The notes under the pieces were generated by a model that was not told the origin of the DNA, searched no databases, and saw nothing but the letters and a program-made list of their open reading frames with translations. This document shows positions 22,563 to 34,706 of a DNA stretch of 64,000 bases, in pieces (the stretch's first letter is position 1; each line of letters starts with the position of its first letter). The stretch is taken from contig JBBHKE010000085.1 of assembly GCA_037447655.1 (NCBI GenBank), forward strand, positions 209,356-273,355. The letters are read 5' to 3'. This stretch comes from Zygnema cylindricum (taxonomy: Eukaryota; Streptophyta; Zygnematophyceae; Zygnematales; Zygnemataceae). Position numbers and translations under genes: made by a program.

Positions 22563-23544
22563 AGGCCACTTTCCTATGTTTTCTTTTAAGGATTTTTTTC
22601 TGTCGTTTTCCTTCAAAACACAGCCCGCAACTATAAAATATGCAGCTGTACCAAAAAAACGAAATTCCCACAGTACAATCTGCGTCACTTTACGGCATCA
22701 CTTTGAAACTTGCGTCGCTTTGAAACTTGCGTCACTTTGAAACTTGCAGAAACTTGAAATGTATTGCAGTTTGTTGTTTAGCGCGTTTCGACCCACTTTC
22801 GTGTCCCTCCAGCTCATCTTCAAACTCCTACTCAAATCACCTCGCGAGGTGATCTTAACTAAAGTTTCATCAAGCGAACGAATAGGGAGACGTTGTCGCA
22901 CGCGTCGTAAGTTTTTGAAACCTTTTCTGCGCAGAGTACCAAAAACAAAAACCACCGCATGTTTCCAGCCTGTGCATACTTTTTTCCGCGGATTTTTTTC
23001 TGTGCAGGGGCTGTGAAGGGGTCTGGAGCAACAGATACCATTTCACAAAAGCAAAAGGCGCCTCTTTCTCTCCTCTCCCTCTACCGCACAATTATCGCAA
23101 TGAAGACGGAAATAATGGTATCAAATTAAAGATCTCTGAAAAATATTACTTTTGACTGTCTTTGGGTGTATTTTGATGGCAAGTAGAGTGAGATTGGACG
23201 AAAAAAAAAATCAGGAAACCATGGTGAAAAGTTTTGGAATAAGTGACGCTGACGCTATCATAAGTGAGCGTGATGTCAAAACAACACAAACCCTAAACAA
23301 CTACAATGCCACAATAAACTGCAATGTCCCAAGAAACTACAGTACAGTACTCGCCTACAACCTTCGCTATTTTGTAAACGTCAACAATTGTCGTAAGTTT
23401 TGTAGTCGTCTACAACCATCACAAATTACACCCATGTCTACATGCGTCACAATTTAAAGTAACCATTTCATTGCGTTAGCACCAAAAATCTTCGCTAAAA
23501 AACAAAGTAACACGGCTAAGTTTTGGTTACATGGGAAAGTGCCC
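22563..23544. mobile_element. TTA-target MITE (family M6), forward copy
   Basis: Ends (A)GGCCACTTTCCTATGT / ACATGGGAAAGTGCCC, with TTA before and TAA after. It contains the ATCACCTCGCGAGGTGAT palindrome (about 22842) and a block (TTTAGCGCGTTTCGACCCAC) that recurs in the copies at 25178 (inverted) and 46287. Confidence 0.75.
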
Positions 23545-24240
23545 TAAGTGAGAGGTCGTATTGATGTCTCAAACATCATTAGTGTGGTAAAAATGGGTGT
23601 AAAAAACTTGTATTTTTAGAAGGTGTTTGTTTAATCAATTCAAAGAGCATCGTTTATCACAAAGGAAAAGTGTTGTAAACAATGCTTTGTACATATTTTT
23701 GTTCTTCCACTATATTTTTTTCTATGCTAGTAATGGTCACATGGCGAAATATGAATGGCAATAATTTCTACACGCTTCATCTGATGGGTCCATGAATTGA
23801 GCCATTTTTCAAAATGAACATTATCCGAAAAATGACCCAATGGAGCCCAATTCTAGCGGAGACGGAAAAATTCCGCCTTTGGTAATTATCGGAAAGACAT
23901 GGTGGCCATTGCATTTCTTTAGAAACGAAGTGCATCAGCGAATCTAAAGATCTAAAAATGTGACAAATTATTATATAGGTTTTAACCTTTCGATGCTAAC
24001 ATAGAAAGATGTGTAGGTGTGGTCACAAACAAATCGTTGGTTTTGGGGACAAATTACAAAACGAATAAATTGCAAAGACCAATATGTAGGCTATTCTTTC
24101 TTGGAATCAAGTAGGAGTCCTTTTTTAAAACCTACCAAATTGCAAACCGCTTGCTTGCTCGAAATAATTCAACGAGCTTAGGGTGAACCTGCATTAGGCA
24201 GAAAGTTAGGTTGTTTACCGGAAGACATACGTTTCTGTAC
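23545..24240. other. No gene recognised
   Basis: AT-rich unique-looking sequence with only short frames. Confidence 0.4.
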
Positions 24241-24244
24241 TAAG

Positions 24245-25080
24245 CTGTATTGTTTTTTTTTTTTTTAATAAAACATGTTTACTGTAGATTGGGCAAGATT
24301 CTACAAACTTTGGGCCGACAAATTTTACCGTCCGCTATAGCCACACAGTGGACGTGTTGAAAATAAAAGATATAATCCACGATGGACAAGCGATGACAAC
24401 CTAACAATTGGCAAATACCATGGGCCTTCGAACTGGGTGGATTCAATTCTGCCAAAACGGACAACAAATTTATTGCCAAAGGATGTCTTCTAACGCTCCT
24501 TTTACCATCCATCGAATTTGAGATTAAACATAATGGCGCAATTTCGTACAATGATAAAGTAAGCATGTCCAAATTTTAAAATTTAATACGTTTCTACAAA
24601 TCTTAAATATCATTTGTTCGTACAAATTCGACGTTCATATTTTGTGCTTTTTCTTGGCGTCTTAACAAGAACCTACGTGGTACGAATTGCGACGATCTTT
24701 AAATGCCATCCGTTTGTACAAATACGACGTTCACCTTTTGACTCTGTTTGTACAAATACGACGATCACATTTTGTGCTTTTAAAATCTTTCATTATGGCG
24801 TCTTAACAAAGAACCTACGCCGTACGAATCGCAACGTCGGCGATATTTGCCTTGCTGGCACGACTTTATGGGAGAATTGATCGAAATATCACTCGTGTCC
24901 GTACGATTACTGGAAACGCTCAATGGACAGGAACCATTATATGAAGACACGTCCATTGATTTCTACAACCTCAAATACACATGTCGATTGCGCCAATGCC
25001 TGCCAAATTTACAATTCTCGAAAGAAGTCAAAAAGCTCAATAGAGTGACTATTCATCAATTCCCTAGTTGACACGTCATG
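24245..25080 (-). repeat. Diverged relic related to the M4 family
   Basis: On the minus strand 24279-24572 reads MDGKRSxxxxP...KAHGICQL...SIVDYIF, which parallels 15148-15330 on the plus strand in the M4 copy. The ends are not clear. Confidence 0.35.
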
Positions 25081-25177
25081 CGTCAATTCCTACCCAATTT
25101 CCAAATTGACCATGCTGTCTCAAGCCAGCCGTTTTTAGGACCTTCGAATTCCCATGTTGACAAACTTCCTCAGGTGA

Positions 25178-26137
25178 GGGTACTTTCGCATGTAACCGAA
25201 ACTTAGTCTTGCTACTCTGTTTTTTAGCGAAGATTCTCCGTACAACTTTCAGAGCATTCGTATGTAAAGAAATGAAATCGTAACTTTAGATTGTGACGGA
25301 TGTAGACGTGGGTGTAATTTGAGACGATTGTAGACGCGTACAAAACTCGCGGCAATTGATGACGTTTACATAATAGAGACGGTTGTAGACGTCTAGCTAC
25401 TTGTGACATTGTAATGTTAGGGTTTGTGACATTTTGACGTCACGCGTACTTCTGATAGCGTCGACGTCACAAATTCCAAAACATTTTGCCATGGTTTCCT
25501 GATTTTATTTTTTCGTCCGTTCTCACTTTACTTGCCACCAAAATAAGCTAAAAGACAGCCAAAAGAAATATTTTTTATAGATCTTTCATTTGATACCTTT
25601 CTTGCTTTTTTTCATTGTAAGAATTGTGAGATAGACGCGTTAGTGGGAGAGGGAGAGAGAGAGGCGCTTTCACGGACTTCGCTTTTGCGAAATGGCGTCC
25701 GTTGGTCGAAACCCCCTCCACGGCCCCTGTACGGAAAAAAAACCCATGGAAAAAAGTCACCCACAGGCTGGAAACGTGCAGTGGGTTTTTTTTTTAGTAC
25801 CTTGCGCACAAAAATTGTAAAAAACTTCCGGCACGTGCGACAGCATTTGCCTATTCGTTTACCTCATGGAACTTTATTTAAAATCACCTCGCGAGCTAAT
25901 TTTATATAGAGTTTGAAGATGAGCTGGAAGGACGCAAAATTGGGTCGAAATGCGCTAGACGACAAACTACTTCGCGCTAGACGACAAATTGCAATTCATT
26001 TAAAGTTGTAAGGTAACGTAACTTGTACGGTGTCAATTTCATTTTTTTGGTACGGCTGCAGATTTTCTCGTTTTTTTCCAAGTTATGGAGGAAAACGACA
26101 GAAAATAACTGTAACTTTAGCACATGCGAAAGTACCC
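25178..26137. mobile_element. MITE of family M6, inverted copy
   Basis: Near-perfect ends GGGTACTTTCGCATGT / ACATGCGAAAGTACCC flanked by TGA on both sides. The interior contains the M6 central block in reverse and, at 25460-25665, the repeat with the GCCATGG block also seen near 1088. Confidence 0.8.
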
Positions 26138-26367
26138 TGATTACGCTCGCCGATTTTTTGAAGTTACATGACGTGGCACGTAACAAAACTTATGAGGACG
26201 TGGCAGCTTTTCCCAGCCTCTCATATCGGCGAATGATGGTCGCGACCTTTGACACTTACCACCACGCCACGTCACGTTACGTCACCAAGTGTATATAATT
26301 GTGGCATAATTTTTTCCTCTGGGTCGACGGCTCAACTTTTCTCTTGTTTTTTGGTTGGAGTACAATA

Positions 26368-26583
26368 CACCGTGTATCGCTATTAGTGTTAATAATTATT
26401 TCGCAACTTAAAATATATTTTATCCTACATTCTTGTCCGATTCTCAATTTAAGAGCGTCAATCGGAAGCTGAGAATCTTACCTTTCAATCACAACCGTCA
26501 GATCAAAAAACTGACATGCGTGTACGAGTAAAAGCTGTTTAAAGAGACGAAAAAAACATTAACACTAATAACGATTCACGGTG
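26368..26583. mobile_element. TA-target MITE (family M1), short subfamily
   Basis: Ends CACCGTGTATCGCTATTAG / CTAATAACGATTCACGGTG flanked by TA. Its interior aligns with the copy at 46981 (AATCGGAAGCTG, CCGTCAGATC). Confidence 0.85.
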
Positions 26584-26701
26584 TACTGTATAGTGCTACA
26601 GTTACTGCAGCAGTAGACTTTTGTATTTGGTTCTGTAGCTTTCTGATTAAAATGTTTCGTTTTTGCTTTGCCCTTTTTCTAAAACGGGAAAGCATTGTAT
26701 T

Positions 26702-26866
26702 CGTCTCTGGTGACAACGATAATTGATCGTCGATTTTTTTTGTGTAAGATCTGAGACGTTGAGTGTTTTGAGTTTTGATTGGCGTCTCTGGTGACAACAA
26801 TAATTGATCGTCGATTGTTTTTGTGTAAGATCGTGAGCCGTTGAGTGATTTGAGTTTTGATTGGCT
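26702..26866. repeat. Tandem duplication, about 83 bp, two copies
   Basis: Both units contain GTCTCTGGTGACAAC, AATTGATCGTCGATT and GAGTTTTGATTGGC with few differences. Confidence 0.9.
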
Positions 26867-27032
26867 TTGTCATGTTCCAATTTTGATGTAAAAAAAAGAG
26901 ACACGTGGTACAATCCTATTTGTTGTTCCGCGTGGTTGTAATGGTATCGATTTGCGGTACTGTACGGTACAGTACCATTGTCGCTCGTAGAGAATTTGCC
27001 AATTGGTGAAAGCCAAAAAGTACAGATTTTCA

Positions 27033-27262
27033 ATATGGTCGGCCGCCGTGCATCGCACCGTGCTGATTTTTCCAGCATGGACAAGACCGTCAACAGGCGA
27101 ACCGAACCGACTATTTCCAGCGTGCCCGTACTTATTTTTGTTGAAGTATATGGTCGGCCGCCGTGCATCGCGCCGTCCTGATTTTTTCAGCATGGACGTG
27201 ACCGTCAACAGGCGAACCGAACCGACTATTTCTAGCGTGCCTGTACTTATTTTTGTGTAAGT
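27033..27262. repeat. Tandem duplication, about 115 bp, two copies
   Basis: Both units start TATGGTCGGCCGCCGTGCAT and contain CAACAGGCGAACCGAACCGA. Open frames across them are a by-product. Confidence 0.92.
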
Positions 27263-27263
27263 A

Positions 27264-28204
27264 CACAACGAATCGTTTTTAGTGTTTATATTATTAATTC
27301 AGTACCCATAAATTTTGAACCTCAAACCTAAAATAGGATTAGTATTTCTATTTTTTCCTTTACGTTAATGTAGGTACGGTTTAAATAGTATCCATGCTAC
27401 AAATTTGGGCAGTTATTAAATATTAATTACTGTGCAGTACAGCGTGAATCGTTATAACTATATTAATGCTGATGTTTTTTGCTTTACGACCAACACTATT
27501 AAACGTCGCGACTGTTAAATTTCAATCAGTTGTCATAAATAAATCATTGTATACAATTTATGTGAATTGAAACAAAATAAATGTATGATGGGGGCACAAT
27601 CATCCACTAAAACGACACAAAGAAATGAAACCACTGACTAAATCGTATCATGCGACAGAAATTAACATCTAATAAATATATTTCATGAAAAAGACAAAAT
27701 TTTACGCTAAATACTCGTATGTTACGGGTTTATTAATTATTTGCTATCAAAATCCATGGCGGAAAGGTTCATGTATATAGAAGAAGACGACAAAGTCAAG
27801 TGGATGGTTTAATTCGCGTTTCGTTCATGTAGGGGGTTTGGTTAAGCGTAAAAGTTTCACATTAATTTGAGCATTCAATCTCAATCTAATTAACAATATG
27901 AATGAATGGACTCAATATATAATGTAGTAATAAATAATTTAATGTTAAATCTAGAATACACATTAAACCATTAGCATTATTCGTTTAAACAGAATACAAA
28001 TGGTTTTTGTTTATTTTATATTAAGGTGTTGTATGTATATTTTTTATATATTTTTTTATCAACACATAATATTACAAAAGAAGAAAACAAAAAAAAAAAA
28101 CAAAAAAAACCACAATATAACCTTGATCACATAACAAAAACGAAATAAAAAAATGTAAACATAACAAAAAAAAAATAAGAAAAAAAGAAAAAGCATCAAA
28201 CTTA
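27264..28204. other. No gene recognised; AT-rich, homopolymer-rich
   Basis: Begins with an M1-like end (CACAACGAATCG). Poly-A and AAAC runs dominate after 28080. Confidence 0.5.
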
Positions 28205-28702
28205 ACTATGATGCAACCAACTTAGTCCAAAGACCAAGAAGGTTGGAACAACACCATTATCAACTCGATGGCTGACTAACACTACAAACACGTATTTTCT
28301 TTTATATTTTTTGATTGTAAGAATATGTTGATTACTTTACGTACTTTTTTTGTTTTCGATCAAGCACCTTAGTCGAAGACCCAGATGGTTTCATAAACAT
28401 CATTATCAGCTCAAAGGCAGACTAACATTACAATCAATTATTATTTAATAATATTTGTTGTTTATTATAGTAGATTGATTACTTTGAGTACTTTGTTTTT
28501 CTTTTTCTTTTTATGTGATCAACCAACTTAATCCTAAGACTTAGAAGGTTGCATAAACATCATTATTAGCTCAGAGGTTGACAAACACTACAAACACTTG
28601 TTTTCAATCATAATATTTGTTAGTAAGATTACATTGTTACTTTTAATATTTTTTTTTGTTTTTTCGATCAACCAACTTAGTCTAAATACCAAGAAAGTTG
28701 GC
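28205..28702. repeat. Minisatellite with a period of about 150 bp
   Basis: Four phased copies begin near 28212, 28362, 28518 and 28668. Each has CAACCAACTTAGTC (variants), then AAGGTTG, CATTATCA and CACTACAAACAC. The last copy is cut off where copia LTR sequence starts. Confidence 0.85.
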
Positions 28703-28988
28703 GAAACAAATATTGCGCAAGTATTAATGATGGCCACGATTGTAATCCGACTTAATACGACGGCCACGAAGCATGCCGAGATCGCGGAATGGGTTTTCAG
28801 CGATTTGCGGACGACGTCACATCAATCGCCACGTGGCGCAATCACATTTGATTACGGCATCTCCGGGGATTCCAGGAACGAATCCAAAAATGACATGTGT
28901 CGACTTATTGGCCATGTCGTAAAATGGCCGTACAAAAAGTACAACGGCACCTGTACCTTTATGTACGATACACTATTATGATTGGTGT

Positions 28989-30035
28989 TTAGAAATTAAT
29001 GGTTTTTAAGTATTTTCTAGGTCTGAATAGAAATAAAGAAGCCGAGGCAGTCTACCTCTAACTTCTCTCTCCAACTCTCAAACTTGTCGCAGTCACTGAG
29101 AAATTGGAGAGGAAGCTAGAGCCATGGCTACCTAGGCTATCCTGAGGTTTACGGGAAATTTATATTAGTCAAGGGATTAATTACTAAAAGGTATGTGCCG
29201 GCGACAGGATTTGATCCTGGTACCTGCCGGCCGTCAGAGAGTAGATAGCCGGTAGCCTTAGCCGTTAAGTCTAGAAGTAGTCTTACATAGTATATAGTAC
29301 GATAATGATTTAAACATGTACACGTAGGATAAATCATTTAACTATAACTGTTAACGGGATACATAGATATGGTAGTGTAAAAGTACGAATTGCGGTACGG
29401 ATAAGAAATCAATACCGCGCATTGATTTCGTAAGCGAAACAAATACCGAGCATGTATTTATTATGGCTACGATCAAATGCGAGTTTAATCGAACGGCCGG
29501 AATTAGCGCCGAGGTCGCGGAAGGAGAATTCGGCGGTTTGTGGACATCGCCACATCGGATGACACGTGGCGATGTAACATTGGAGCGCGGCATCTCCGAG
29601 GATTAAAGGAGCGAATCCGGATATTCCACGTGTGGACATTTAGGCCATGTCGTACAATGTCCGTACATAAAGTACATCGGCAGCTGTACTTTTGCGTACG
29701 GAACAGTAATCTGATTGGTTCCGAACATCAGTAGATAGAGTCTGTGAGAGAGATAGGACTTAGAAAAATTAGAAGATAGGACCCTCTCTCCCAGAGAGCT
29801 TATGTACAAAATGTCAACTTTGACCCTCCATAACTTACTGCTCAGGGGAGCAAATTCATAGATTCTTTTTGCTATTGACTCATGGGAGTCTTGCCTTCAC
29901 AGGGGTGAAGGTGGTCAGAGTTTTTGTCTGCCAAGGTGGCAGTTATTTTTGCTTAAACACAAAGGGGTCAGGATTATCCTAGAGGCTTCTTGGAAGCTGT
30001 CCACTCTGAGGACTTATGGAGGTCTCAGAGTTTCA
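28989..30035 (+). repeat. Solo LTR of the A family nested in element B
   Basis: Full-length (1047 bp) relative to the 5' LTR of element A. It is flanked by a perfect 5-bp duplication GGTGT (28984-28988 and 30036-30040) and interrupts B's LTR exactly between bases contiguous in B's 3' LTR near 35420. The first G of TG is lost. It arose by LTR-LTR recombination after insertion. Confidence 0.95.
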
Positions 30036-30355
30036 GGTGTCGTACTTCAGTAGATAGAGTTTTAGAGAGAGATAGGACTAAGAAAATTTTTATAGATTGG
30101 ACCCTCTCTCCCAGAGAGCTTCTTCACAAAAGGTAAACTTTGACCCTTCATAACACCCTGCTTAGGGGAGCAAATTTATAGATTCTTTTTGCTATCGACT
30201 CAGGGGAGTCTTGCATTGACAAGGGTGACGGTGGTCAGAGTTTTTGTCTTCCATGGTGGCAATTATTCTTGCTGAAACACAAAGGGGTGAGGGTTATCCT
30301 AAAGGCTTCGTGTGAGCTGCCTACTCTGAGGTCCTATGGAGGTCTCACAGTTGCA

Positions 30356-30371
30356 GGTTATGGGACCACCA
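30356..30371 (+). promoter_or_regulatory. Primer-binding site of element B
   Basis: GGTTATGGGACCACCA follows the LTR end TTGCA at once. It matches the complement of plant initiator tRNA (anticodon stem-loop side) at 15 of 16 positions. The gag ATG is at 30360-30362, inside it. Confidence 0.8.
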
Positions 30372-31490
30372 TCTAAGGTGCCCATATTCAATGGACGTGG
30401 CTTCATATACTAGGAAAGTATGAAGACAGGAGCTCTATGTGAGAAACGGTTTTGGGGAATAGTGAGTGGACGAGTGAGGCGTCCATCTAGTCTTGGAATA
30501 CCTCCAGGGTTTATAGGAGGCAGATTCACTAGAGATGCAGATCCATCTTCAACGGAGGAGACAAAGGAAGAAGAGGTGGTGGACAAAAGAGAGGAGAAGG
30601 AGACGGTCACACCAATAGCATTCGGTTCGGCATTCATGTCACCAATTCTAAGAAACGAGGAGAATTATATCGATACGTGGGACTACAACAATATGGCGAC
30701 TAGGCACTTCATCTTCCGCCATCTTACTCAAGGGCTTCCATCTCCCCATTTGTAGGTAGAGAGGGCATCTGATCTTAGAGTGACTCTCATAGAGATGTAC
30801 CGAAGTGGTACGATTCAGCAACAATAGTTGGCTGATCAGAAAATTAAGGAGTATGTATACAAAGGGGGGAAGATGTTGGATTTTTGCAATGAGCTTGCTA
30901 CACTTTTCATTGAATTAGAGAGTGGTGGAAAAGTATTTAGTAAAAAGGAAAAGGTCAACTGTTTACTGTTGAAGTTACCCGATGAGTTCGAGAACATAGT
31001 AAACCGTGTGCAAGACTTGGCGGACTCAAGGTGGATTTGGAATTTAGTGGTAGGGATGATTCTCGTTCGGGAGAATACAATTGAGATCCGAAAGGGAGGA
31101 AAGAGTGGGCAAGCTTTGGCAGATGGGACCGATTGGAGAAACAATGATTCTAGAAAACAGGTTGGAAATTATCGAGGGGAGGGGCAGAAAAATCAGACCG
31201 AGGAGTTTGGACCAAGGACTCCCAAGGGTTTGTGCCATTTTTGTAAGAAACCCAGGCACTATATGGCTAAATGCACTTAGTTAACCGAGCTGCGGTTAAA
31301 GGAGGGGCAGACCGGTGGACCCCCGAGGGGAAAGAAAAAGGCCCTTCTGACACAGGTACATGAAGCGGAATCCGAGGACGAGGACGATGAACTCCTATTG
31401 GATGAGGAGTTGGAAGCGAAAAATGAGGTCGAAATTCCACGAAAGCAGAAATGTGCATTCAGAGGATTGAAAAGTGAAGCAGACTAGATT
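30360..31490 (+). pseudogene. Element B Gag with CCHC knuckle
   Basis: MGPPSKVPIFNG start, then the same Gag layout as element A. In-frame TAGs occur at the Trp of the F-N-G...W motif, at two Gln codons (after SPHL and after IQQQ) and after the knuckle. The knuckle CHFCKKPRHYMAKC is complete. Confidence 0.88.
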
Positions 31491-31860
31491 GTGGATTCAG
31501 GTGCATCCATGCACATGTGTAAAGTTAAACACCCGTTCACTAAGATAAGAAAGATTCCCACGGTAGAGATGTAGTACAGGGATGGGAGGATAATCACTAC
31601 TACTCTTGTAGGATCGGTAGATCTAAAAGTGTTGGTAGAAGGAAAGACATCCATAGTTACATTCTCCGATGTATTGTTTAATCCGGAGCTGAAAAAAACC
31701 TCATCTCTACGTCTCTATTAGATGATAAGGGTTTTGATACTAGCACTAGGAAAGGAGTCTTTACTGCTAGTTTTGAGGAGGAAGTTTATTTCACTACTGA
31801 AAAAGGTAGCCAAGGGATGTTCAGGCTGATTTTAAGCAATTAAAAGAAGAAACTTTATGA
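31491..31860 (+). pseudogene. Element B aspartic protease region
   Basis: IVDSGASMHMC active-site motif near 31488, preceded by a TAG replacing Trp. A frameshift near 31700 follows. Confidence 0.8.
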
Positions 31861-32600
31861 TGCTGGTGTTCATGATATAATGTTGTGGCATAAGAGGCTT
31901 GGGCATGTGAATCTAGATAAGTTAAGAGAGATGAAAAAGATGGGAGTAGTGGAAGGGATTCAGTTCGGTGAAAGTGAGATTCTAAGTGATTATAGTGGAT
32001 GTGCTCAAGGTAAAGCACACAGGTTACCCTTCTCAAAAACTGCCACCTATAAGGGAGAAAAGATTCTACATTTAGTACACACAGATGTTTGGGGGCCGAC
32101 CAGAGTTTCATCACCCGGGGGGAAGAGATTTATGATGATATCACCGATGATTAGTCTCGGTATTCCAGGGAGTATTTTTTGAAAAATAAGTCAGAGGCTC
32201 AGGGATGTTTTAAATAATATAAAGCATGGAGTGAAAAACTCCATGAAACCTCAATCAAGAGAGTAAGGAGTGACAATGGTGGAGAGTATACCTCTAACCA
32301 ATTTGACGAATTTTTTGAGAGAAGATGGAGTGCAACACCAAAAGACAGTTCATGAAAATCCTGAGCAGAATGGTGTAGCTAAAAGATTAAATAGAACACT
32401 GAGTGATAGTGCTAGGAGTATGCTCTCAGATAAGAAGATAGGCAAGAAGTTTTGGGCTGAAGCAATGAACTGTGCCAATTATCTCATGAATAGAGTTCTT
32501 AATTCACCAGTAAAAGGTCAAACACCTTATGAGAGATGGACAGGCCGAAAAACCAGATGTTTCACACTTATAGGTTTTCGGTAGTTAAGTGTTCCGTTTA
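31861..32600 (+). pseudogene. Element B integrase
   Basis: Zinc domain LWHKRLGHVN...YSGCAQGKAH, in which the first Cys is Tyr, then core RSDNGGEY and NPEQNGVAKR. The catalytic Glu of the D-D-35-E triad is Lys, and the core is frameshifted near 32130 and 32570. Confidence 0.85.
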
Positions 32601-32719
32601 GACACAGATCGGTCAAACTTGAAGTTAGACCCAAAAGGAAAACCAAGATATCTACTAGGATATGATGAAGATGTAAAAGGATATAGACTGTAAGGTCTCA
32701 AAAGAGAGGATATTATCCT

Positions 32720-33900
32720 AGTGAAGCACCTAGTGGTTATGGATGAAGGAAAATCTATAGATCCCTTTAAGCATATAAAGACAGTCAAACTCAGATTTGA
32801 GTCAAAAAATTCTGATGACTTTGAGCTTCCTTACTATCCAGGATTTGAAGAAGATGATGATCTTGCAGGTACGGATCAGATCGAGAAGGACTCAAATGTG
32901 GAACCCCTAGTATTAACTCCAACCGAAGTGGAAGACGTGGAGGAAATAGACGCGGAATCAAGAAATAGGGGAGAAGTAGAAACTGTTCGGAAGAATCCAA
33001 GAGAGCCATCTATTCCGGCAACCGAGTTTGAGGGAGGAAGAAGAAGCAGCAAAAGACTGCAGGAGACAGAAGTTAACAATAAGGTAACCAAACTGTCTCA
33101 CCCCGATAAACCTCAAACTTATAATGAGGCAATGACTTGTCCTGAAAGAAATCGGTGGAAGACAGCCATTAATGACAAGATGGCCTCAATTATGGCGGCC
33201 GATACATGGGAATTGGTGGATTGTCCTCCTAACAGGAAGCCAATTCGGTGTAAGTGGGTATTTAAGCTGAAACTCAAACCGGATAACACCATTGAGCGCT
33301 ACAAGGCTCGGTAAGTGGCGAAGGGATTTACCCAAAAAGAGGGAATTGACTACGAGGAGACTTTTGCTCCAGTCGTCTGGTTTCCTTCGGTTCGGATACT
33401 TCTCAATATGGCGGCACCAGAAGACATGGAAGTGCATCACATGGACATCAAGATGGCCTTCCTACATGGAGAGTTGGAAGAGGAAATTTTTATGCGACAG
33501 CCCGAAGGATTTGTGGAGCAAGGGGAGGAAAGTAAGGTATGTTGATTGATCAAATCTTTGTATGGGCTGAAACAAGCGCCCCGGCAATGGAACAAGAAGC
33601 TCGATGAGTTTCTTACACGTTTGGGATATGTTCGATCAGCTCAGATCACTCAATTTATTTGTTTGAAGATGGAGAAGGAATTATTTTTATTGCAATTTTT
33701 AACGATGATTTGCTTGTTTTAAGTAAATCTATAGATAAAATAAATAAGTTGAAAAATGATCTAAAAGGAAGATTTGAGATGAATGACATGGGAGAAGCAA
33801 GGTATTTTTTGGGAATTCAGGTAGAGAGAGACAGAGATAGAAAGATAATAAGATTAACTCAAAAAGAGGCCATTGGAAACATGTTAGAAAAATTCCAAAT
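32720..33900 (+). pseudogene. Element B reverse transcriptase
   Basis: RT motifs in order: PERNRWKTAIN, CKWVFKLKLK, (stop) AKGFTQKEGIDYEETF, MDIKMAFLHGELEEEIFM, YGLKQAPRQW, then after a frameshift FNDDLLVLS in place of YVDD. Stops lie at 33314 and 33544. Confidence 0.9.
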
Positions 33901-34666
33901 GGACAAGGCTAATAGTTGTACCACTCCTATGGAATTAAAAAAGGGAAATGAGGCGAGTGAGGAAGATAGATATTTAATCTTAGATGATGAAGTAGGCCCG
34001 GAAGAGAAAAGATTTATGCAGACCATACCTTATAGAGAAGTAGTGGGCAGTCTAACATATTTCATAAATTGTACCTGTCCGAACATAGCCGCAGCCGTAG
34101 GAGTACTAAGTAGGAGTCTGAATGCTCCCACTAAGAAAGATTGGGAGGCAGCTAAGAGAGTCTTTAGATATCTCATAGGAACTAGAGATCTATGTATGAA
34201 GTTTGGTGGGAAAAATACTGACATCACCACTTGGAGTGATGCCAACTATGGGGATGCTTCTATGAGGAGATGCACATCTGGATATGTATTGTATATAGGT
34301 GATAGGGCTTGCAGATGGAGCAGCAAGCAGCAAAAGGTCATTGCTCAGTCCACCATGGAGGCTGAGTACATGGCTTCTTGCTTTGGTGTAAAAGAATTAA
34401 TGTGGGTCAAGTCTTTGCTTGGTAAGCTTGGTCATCTTAACAGTGGTGTCCAGAAAGTGTTTTGTGATAATCAGGCTGCCATTGCCATTTCTGCCAATCC
34501 TAAACATCACTTTAAAGCCAAACACATGGACATTAGACTTAGCTTTGTTACGGAGAAAGTAGAAAACAAGATAATCAGTTTGGAGTATAAACCAGATAGT
34601 GAAATGGTAGCAGATATGATGACCAAACCTGTTCCTTCCCCTAAAGTAATTATCTGCCGGCAATAG
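33901..34666 (+). CDS. Element B RNase H end of pol
   Basis: Last part of the 335-residue open frame 33659-34666. RNase H acidic residues appear in WSDANYGD, STMEAEYM and FCDNQAAI, followed by KAKHMDIRLSFV and ADMMTKPVPS. This is the best-preserved stretch of the element. Confidence 0.9.
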
Positions 34667-34695
34667 TGTGGTCTTAAAATAAAGAGTGACTACAA

Positions 34696-34706
34696 AATAA
34701 TGGGAG
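34696..34706 (+). promoter_or_regulatory. Polypurine tract of element B
   Basis: AATAATGGGAG directly before the 3' LTR TGTAGG. Confidence 0.7.

Noticed and set aside
28205-28702. CRISPR-like spaced repeats
   Set aside because: Units are long, diverged tandem repeats with no unique spacers, in a eukaryotic genome.
30360-31580. Possible nuclear code in which TAG means Gln (as in some green algae)
   Set aside because: Two TAGs do replace Gln, but others replace Trp, Lys or Glu, and both host genes use CAA/CAG for Gln, one ending in TAA. Pseudogene decay explains it.
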